Shown here piece after piece: positions 59,101 through 64,000 of a DNA stretch of 64,000 nt. The position numbers and the translations under genes are program-made. The DNA is from Haemonchus contortus (taxonomy: Eukaryota; Nematoda; Chromadorea; Rhabditida; Trichostrongylidae). Position 1 is the first letter of the stretch, and every line of letters begins with the position of its first letter. The notes beneath the pieces were generated by a model. The model was not told where the DNA came from, did no database searches, and worked only from the letters and a program-made list of their open reading frames with translations. The stretch spans positions 7,953,374 through 8,017,373 of the forward strand of contig LS997567.1 in NCBI GenBank assembly GCA_000469685.2. The letters run 5' to 3'.

Positions 59101-62100
59101 AACAAACTTGAATGAGCATACCTCATTTATTACTACTAAAGCCAGCAAAGCGTGACAAGTAATAAGAGCGATTAAGTTAGAGAGAAAAGTCATCACTCCG
59201 TCAGGTTTGAGAATTTATAAAGCAGTGCAGTAATTTCAGTGTTACGAAAGTAATTAAATTCTTTTCTTATTAAAACCTATCAAAAATGAATGTCCATGGT
59301 TTACCCACCACTTCCGAGACAGCATGGTTCATGAATTACTTTTGAGACCTGTCAGAGTAGAAATAATGCAATTGCTTGAAATGAGATATCACTAATCATC
59401 AAATTGCTTAGGCTACCCATCCATAGAAAGAACTGCATTGAAAAAAATCATCTTTTACGGTTCTTTATGCATACTTGAACATAACTGCGGATGAACTTAC
59501 AGCCCAATGGGCTACAATGTAATTGGGACGCCTGCAAAATAAAGAATGATGCAACAGAGCACCCTTCCCTCTTCTCTATCCCTTGGGAAAGACGCACTCA
59601 TGCAGCCCCGATAACAAGAAACTGCGCAACGGTTCCTAGTCCAAAATTCCAATAAGGACTTCTAAGAACGCATGTTTCACAACAGTCAACACAATAAAGC
59701 GACACTTTAGTTATCCCACTCTAATAGAAGGCCAAAATTGAATCGATAACGAGGAAAACACAGTGCAACAGTTTTAGGGATCTTTTTTTTTCTGAGAGCG
59801 AGGAAACGCTGAATGTTTTTTCAGTACCTCTAAGAAAAAGCGAGCCCCAAAGATCATTGATTTACAGCGCTGAGATAAGAAGCAACAGGCTTGAAAATGA
59901 GAAGTCGAGGGTCAAAGATGGCGACTACTTGCGGCGGTCCATTTTGTGTCTATTACAATGGCAAAGAGGAATATTAATGTCCACAAAATTAAGTACACAA
60001 GCAGGCATCATCGATTGCGGGTCTCTTACAAATACAGCATAAATTAAGATGAAAAACCTGTTCCTGACCATCTTCGTTGGTGCAAATGACTATACCTGTG
60101 CCCATGATTACAGCGCATTTTGACTAAACACATTAAAACACCATATAATATCAGATAGGAAGAAAAGCGTCAGTTTTCTGCAGCATACTACTTCTACGGT
60201 TTACGCTCACTCAGTTCGCCAACTCCTACACTCCATACTCAGTACCTAAGCGTCCGCACAAGTACGTGAAAATGATGGCACTAGTTTTGCGTAAGTAGTC
60301 CTCGCTAGAGATAAGGAACTTGCCTTGACACTTACTTAACTTACATTGACGATGAGAATTCGACTTAACTTAAAGGCGCAGTTCATGATGAAAATAGTTC
60401 CTGAGATGAGATTCTCCCCTAAGATTGACCTGTGCCCTTCAAGTATAACATGGGTCTCATCAGGCCATCAAAACCGACTTGGCTAACGTTCACACCCAGA
60501 ACCGGTCTCGTTACGACGGCACCGACGAATACTACACTTATGTGGGAGACAACCAGACGGTTACGGACACATAATCTCGTACAACCACCTTTCCTGTTAC
60601 TTGTTCGAGTCTAATGTCCTAGAATCCGGCGATTTTCGCATTTTCTTTTCGAGATTTTTGCTCTTTTCAGTACCATGTGTTCCACTATTACGCTCATGTA
60701 AATACCGCAGAATTATCGTGAAGTGTGCCTTTGCGCTAAGCAGTCTCTTTAATGATAAGGAACTTGTATTGGTACTCAGTTAACTTATGCTGACAAGTAG
60801 AATTTGACTTAACAAATAGTTTACTTTGTATCGCCATATTGGAAGCTCATCCGTTAAATAAGTATTGAAGGAAAAGTGAATTCAAATCAGAATGGATATA
60901 AAAAAAAATTTTGCTATAGTTTCAATTAGAAAAGAAGGTTCTCAAATGGAACTATTTTCATTGTTCGAAAACTTATTTCGACCTTCTCGTTTTCTAGGGA
61001 AGCCTAAGAATTCAGCAAAGCCTCCCCACGTACGATTTCTGCTAATGGTTTTAGTGCGGGTGGACGAGGGGCGCTCTGACATTTCAGTAAAAGATGCTTT
61101 CTAATGCTCCGCATAATCAATGGAACCATCCACAGAGTAAACCTAAATACTGAGGCAAAGTACGTTAGGGTTCCATATGGTAACATGTTCGATAAAAGCA
61201 AGTGAAAATTGACAAATAATGTCAAGCCAAAGGTTAAGAGAGTGTTTCAGCAAGAGATGACATGAATTTGACTCCGATTCCTTTCCAATTTGTAATTTCA
61301 ATTCAGATTTCAAGAACATAATGAATTACTTCTACAATTACATTTCAGTATGTTTTACGTCAGTGCAATAAAAAAAACATTTGCAATAATCAAAGCAGCT
61401 ACAACGTTTCATGGAGCGACTTCTTAACGCTCCAAAATCACCTACCTCTTAACGCTTCATAATTACTATATATCTAGTTAAGGCTACATCACCTAACCAT
61501 TCACCACTTCATCTGATATTTTAGTGTTCACGCTTTACCCATAACAACCTGTTTCAAAATATGCATTGTGGAAAGCCGGGCGTTAGCTCCTCACGGAGTC
61601 ACTTCGAAATAAAAAGATAAAAAATTGAAGTAAAGCGATACTCACCATGACTAAATCAGATTACCCCCCCCCCCCCTCCCCCCTCCGTATCCCATCTATT
61701 GACATGAAAAAAGGTGAACAGGCGGATGCTCTCATCCCAAAAATAATTGCAAGTGCGGCAATAATTTTACTGTATAATAAAAAACCTGATTTAGATTTCT
61801 GTAATAGTTTCCTAGACACTTATAGTAAACTACGGGTTAAGACACTCCCTATCCAAAGCACTGGGTACTAGTTCAATCCCTTGAATAAAGAGTAGTAAGT
61901 TGTCGCACTGAAAGTGAAACAACTACGTTCGTGCATAAGAAAAAGTAAATTTACTAGCGAGTAAATATTATTGAAAAATGTTGCCAACTAACCTTCGGTA
62001 GATTTCCTCTTTCAAGCTCACGAATAGCTCGTTCCGTTGCTTCAGCATGATGATTGTTATGTTGAGGTGTCGGTGGAGCTGGGGCAATAGAAGTCACAAC

Positions 62101-62995
62101 AATCGTGGATGATTCCTTCTAAATCACTTTCATATGTGAATATAATAGAAACAGTAAGCGCGTTAGGTCATCCCCGACTCAGGTGTGAATCGGTGCAGCC
62201 CAACAAATTGGTAATAAAACAGTTGAAAAGCTACTTTTATTGAAAAAGGTTGTACATGCCAGTTCAGGCAAAGCTACATCGAAAGTGAGATGAGAAAGTT
62301 ACAACTTCAAAAAAACATAATTATTGCTTACTTGACTGTAAGAGTTTGGAATTAAGAGTTGGACTTCACTAGCGTCCAGTTCGTTCACTTCACACTCCAC
62401 TCAAAAATGAAACTAACCAAAGGAGAAGGTATCGGATCAGTCGCTGTAGCTGATTCAGGTATGGGTTTCACCTCTGTTGGTCTCTCATGCGACGACTGAG
62501 GTGGCTTTTCCACCGCATTAGCAGGTTCTCCTCCTCCTTAAACCTGTTTTTTTAGACTGTGCATGGCAATGAGAAACTTCAAGTACAATAAAACCATAAT
62601 TAAAATAAAATTCAAACCTTCTCCCCGTTCTCGTATATCGGTAAAATCAAGAATTTGGTCGCGAGAGTCAGGGTGATCATCTTCGCGATAATCACGACAT
62701 TTCCATCGACCACGAGTGAAAACCCCAGGTACGGGCACTACCTGGAACATTTTTATGTTCCTTACAACAAGTATCTCATTACAGCCTTCCGATTTCTTAC
62801 ACATAAATAAAGATCGCATTGAACTAAGAAATACTGGACATAAATATTACATGCTATTCTCCCAAGGAAAGCATGAAACAATCATATCCAGCATTCTTTA
62901 CTTCAACGAGACCAATCATGGGGATCAGTTCAGTTTAGGCGAGTCTATGTCTCTTCACCCCTCCGCCTACTCACCATGAACGATTGAGTGGGCGA
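53139..62995 (-). CDS. TSC22D: TSC22-domain leucine zipper protein (TSC22D/bunched family), multi-exon gene
   Basis: Coding exons in order of transcription are 62995-62975 (uncertain), 62741-62618, 62536-62418, 62118-61993, 57759-57721 (optional or alternative start), 55697-55642, 55397-55322, 54945-54862, 53867-53715 and 53144-53139. From 62741 they total 783 nt with all phases matching. Seen: VVPVPGVFTRGRWKCRDY near the N-terminal side, like the RGRW-containing box of long TSC22 isoforms; a Pro/Thr/Ser-rich linker; then AIDNKIEQAMDLVKTHL, TFAVREEVEVLRQTIAELEQ (TSC box) and the zipper SSLENENQLLRQYAPGE. Family knowledge: these proteins dimerise through the zipper and act in transcriptional and growth control. 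The 5' end is not fixed; more upstream exons may lie beyond the window. Introns carry a large foldback, a C-run and a G-run. Confidence 0.88.
53238..53259 (+). repeat. Poly-G run in the TSC22D terminal intron
   Basis: About 20 uninterrupted G on the plus strand (C on the transcribed RNA). Confidence 0.9.
53715..53867 (-). CDS. TSC22D: TSC22D leucine-zipper exon
   Basis: The acceptor is TTTTGTAG and the donor AAA|GTGAGT; 51 codons. Continues the zipper with VSSLENENQLLRQYAPGEVL, then a Thr/Pro-rich tail ending PSVPPK. An unspliced read-through would add 24 residues before a TGA. Confidence 0.9.
54862..54945 (-). CDS. TSC22D: TSC22D TSC-box exon
   Basis: The acceptor is AATTCAG and the donor AGG|GTAAGA; 28 codons in phase 0. 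Reads DLVKTHLTFAVREEVEVLRQ then TIAELEQR. This is the family's signature block and the surest part of the gene. Confidence 0.95.
55322..55397 (-). CDS. TSC22D: TSC22D exon entering the TSC box
   Basis: The acceptor is CTTTTCAG and the donor ATG|GTAGGT. Ends with AIDNKIEQAM, which joins DLVKTHL in the next exon to form the highly conserved TSC box start. Confidence 0.92.
55642..55697 (-). CDS. TSC22D: TSC22D exon
   Basis: The acceptor is ACATTTCAG and the donor GTAAGT. Codes for FAVAQGTSTGANSPVEEE with two bases left over that join the next exon as Ile. Confidence 0.85.
57337..57381. repeat. Perfect 14-bp hairpin in TSC22D intron
   Basis: TTTGTCTGAGAAAT and ATTTCTCAGACAAA separated by 17 nt. 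Confidence 0.7.
57721..57759 (-). CDS. TSC22D: TSC22D 39-nt exon beginning with ATG (alternative start or cassette)
   Basis: The sequence TTTTTCAG is followed directly by ATG, then MSPLDTECLHTAQ, then donor CAG|GTACGT. The length is a multiple of three, so it can be included without changing frame. Starting here gives a 137-aa protein, the size of short TSC22/GILZ isoforms. It could be the trans-spliced first exon of a short transcript. Confidence 0.65.
57873..58283. repeat. Large foldback element in the TSC22D intron
   Basis: Arms of roughly 150 bp (about 57873-58022 and 58131-58283) are imperfect reverse complements: GCACTATTTACCCTTTACTG pairs with the right arm's CAGTAAAGGGTAAATAGCGC. The central 110 bp is unpaired. 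No coding sequence. Confidence 0.75.
59501..59531 (-). other. Candidate 31-nt non-coding exon in the large TSC22D intron
   Basis: Minus-strand TTTATTTTGCAG, 31 nt, then GTAAGTTC. The length is not a multiple of three, so it would break the long isoform, but it could serve as a 5' leader exon for a short transcript beginning at the ATG exon 57759. Confidence 0.3.
60370..60732 (-). mobile_element. MITE, TTAAAGGCAC family, in the large TSC22D intron
   Basis: Starts TTAAAGGCGCAGTTCATGAT and ends ATTATCGTGAAGTGTGCCTT. About 363 bp, so a shorter member, with family blocks in reverse orientation. Confidence 0.75.
61665..61684 (+). repeat. Poly-C run in the large TSC22D intron
   Basis: A run of Cs with a single T break; the TSC22D pre-mRNA would carry the G-rich version. 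Confidence 0.9.
61993..62118 (-). CDS. TSC22D: TSC22D linker exon
   Basis: The acceptor is GATTTAG and the donor AAG|GTTAGT; 42 codons in phase 0. Reads KESSTIVVTSIAPAPPTPQH, an HNNHH run, then AEATERAIRELERGNLPK. Followed by a 4.2-kb intron. Confidence 0.8.
62418..62536 (-). CDS. TSC22D: TSC22D linker exon
   Basis: The acceptor is TTTAAG and the donor TTG|GTTAGT. Codes for GGEPANAVEKPPQSSHERPT and onward to TDPIPSPL, a low-complexity Pro/Ser/Glu-rich linker. Supported mainly by matching phase with both neighbours (2 nt in, phase 0 out). Confidence 0.75.
62618..62741 (-). CDS. TSC22D: TSC22D exon with RGRWKC box
   Basis: The acceptor is GTTCCAG and the donor AAG|GTTTGA; phase 0 at its start, one base left at its end. 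Contains TRGRWKCRDYREDDHPDSRD. An RGRWxCxD core is typical of the N-terminal conserved boxes of long TSC22D/bunched isoforms. Confidence 0.78.
62975..62995 (-). CDS. TSC22D: TSC22D upstream exon, 5' boundary uncertain
   Basis: The strong donor ATG|GTGAGT at 62974 and phase-0 reading SPTQSFM join to VVPVPG in the next exon, resembling the SRFKVV-type start of the TSC22 upstream box. The acceptor used here (TTGGGAG) is poor, so the exon may begin further upstream; the frame stays open toward the foldback at 63058. Confidence 0.4.
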
Positions 62996-63057
62996 CTCCC
63001 AAGTAAGACACAGGAAAAAGAGGAACAAAAATCCATTGCCAAGAACCCGGTTCTCCC

Positions 63058-63291
63058 ATTGGCTGCTTTCAGACTTCGACGACCGTCCGTCCGTCTGTCC
63101 GTTCAACGCGTGCGCGACGGCGGTCGCGTGCGTGTCGCGCCGGCAGTTCTAGAAAAGGTGTTGACGGCGCCGAATACCGATCAGACGCTGTCAACACCTT
63201 TCTAGAACCGCCGGCGCAACACGCACGCGAACTTCGTCGTGCACGCGTTGAACGGACGGACGGATAAATCGTCGAACTCTGAAAGCAGCCA
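63058..63291. repeat. GC-rich foldback element with arms of about 110 bp
   Basis: The left arm begins ATTGGCTGCTTTCAGACTTC and the right arm's complement begins AATGGCTGCTTTCAGAGTTC. The arms stay paired through CGTTCAACGCGTGC and GTTCTAGAA to the centre near 63177. CpG-rich. Sits just upstream of the first TSC22D exon that can be seen. Confidence 0.82.
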
Positions 63292-63699
63292 TTAACTTAG
63301 TTGTGGAATAAATAATGTGGACACAAAACTTCACAGACAACACACTTCATTTCACGACACAACTCCATTTCAGTGAACACATCCTCATTCCGCAACATAA
63401 AGGACAACCGAAAAAAGACATTGGACAATCTGATGGGTCAAAAGTTGAAGCAATTACCTGAGTACGTTGCATCAATACCAAGCGTTCGCACCACAGCCGA
63501 GTAACTGTAGGAATTGGGGACCCGTGCCGCTTCATAATCAAGAAAGTCCGAAAAGATTGTTTTGACACTGTGGACCCATTCACCTAACGAAAGCGGGCTT
63601 CTGCTCCTATACCAGACCAACCGAATCGATGTTAGTCCGAAGATGAAGACGTGTCAATTCCGTGACGGTATCCTATGCTGACCAAACTACGCCGGCTAC

Positions 63700-63946
63700 G
63701 TGTATATTCGCCAAATCCTGGATGGACGTGGCAAACTGCTCAACGAAATTCGTGGTGGTTTAAACGACTCTGGCGACTATCTTTGGGCACAAATTTGAAG
63801 GAGGGAAAGTAGCATCACCTGACCTTACTTATCCAATACTTGAAACATGTGCCCCTCTGATAGGGGCAAAGGTCGTTTGAACCACCACAAATTTCGATGC
63901 GCAGCTTGTCGCATCAACCCAGAATTGGGCGAATGTTCCGTCCCCC
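63700..63946. repeat. Inverted repeat with arms of about 75 bp
   Basis: CGAAATTCGTGGTGGTTTAA at 63748 onward pairs with the complement of TTGAACCACCACAAATTTCG at 63876 onward, and pairing continues outward through the ATTCGCC blocks. The spacer is about 90 bp. Confidence 0.65.
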
Positions 63947-64000
63947 ATTTATGCCGTGCCGTAGACATGCAAATATGCCAGGAAACATGGTACGGAACTA

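Noticed and set aside
1..64000. CRISPR arrays, operon-like bacterial genes, riboswitches, rRNA genes and SL RNA genes
   Set aside because: I looked for direct repeats with regular spacers, Shine-Dalgarno-led gene runs and the conserved nematode spliced-leader sequence on both strands by eye and saw none. The sequence is eukaryotic in style throughout.

Overview
The window looks like nuclear DNA of a nematode, most likely a strongylid such as a hookworm. The clade assignment is inference. What shows directly is a moderately AT-rich, gene-poor sequence with small exons separated by long introns, worm-style splice sites (TTTCAG acceptors and GTAAG/GTGAG donors) and a very dense load of small DNA transposons, tRNA-derived SINE-like repeats and RTE-type non-LTR elements. 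Only two host genes can be supported, both on the minus strand, and neither was obvious from long open frames. They were put together exon by exon from splice sites, reading phase and family motifs.

Layout. 1-33372: no host gene recognised; mostly decayed repeats. These include SINE-like copies, a short MITE family ending in GCAGTAGGAACG, a larger MITE family ending in TTAAAGGCACAGTTCACGAT, three mariner-type elements (4955-5538, 23839-24731, 30796-31596) and the 3' tail of a minus-strand RTE element (25381-25870). 33373-43039: a complete eight-exon gene for a LACTB2-like metallo-beta-lactamase-fold endoribonuclease (279 aa), with MITEs in at least four of its seven introns. 43040-47850: repeats, a decayed RT fragment and two minus-strand open regions of unknown meaning. 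47874-51677: a near-complete RTE retrotransposon (APE endonuclease plus reverse transcriptase, one in-frame TGA) inserted into a TTAAAGGCAC MITE and flanked by a perfect 16-bp target-site duplication. 53139 to about 63000: a TSC22-domain leucine-zipper gene (TSC22D/bunched family) with the TSC box, an upstream RGRWKC motif exon, and an internal ATG-first exon that would give a short 137-aa isoform. Its introns and 5' flank carry foldback elements.

The two genes do unrelated jobs (RNA cleavage by a metallo-hydrolase, and transcriptional/growth regulation by a leucine-zipper protein). Nothing shows that they work together. I found no CRISPR array, prokaryotic defence island, gene cluster or clearly new multi-gene system. 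The most interesting structures are the nested transposons with readable insertion histories, the two promoter-like layers of the TSC22 gene, and several long hairpin-forming repeats.
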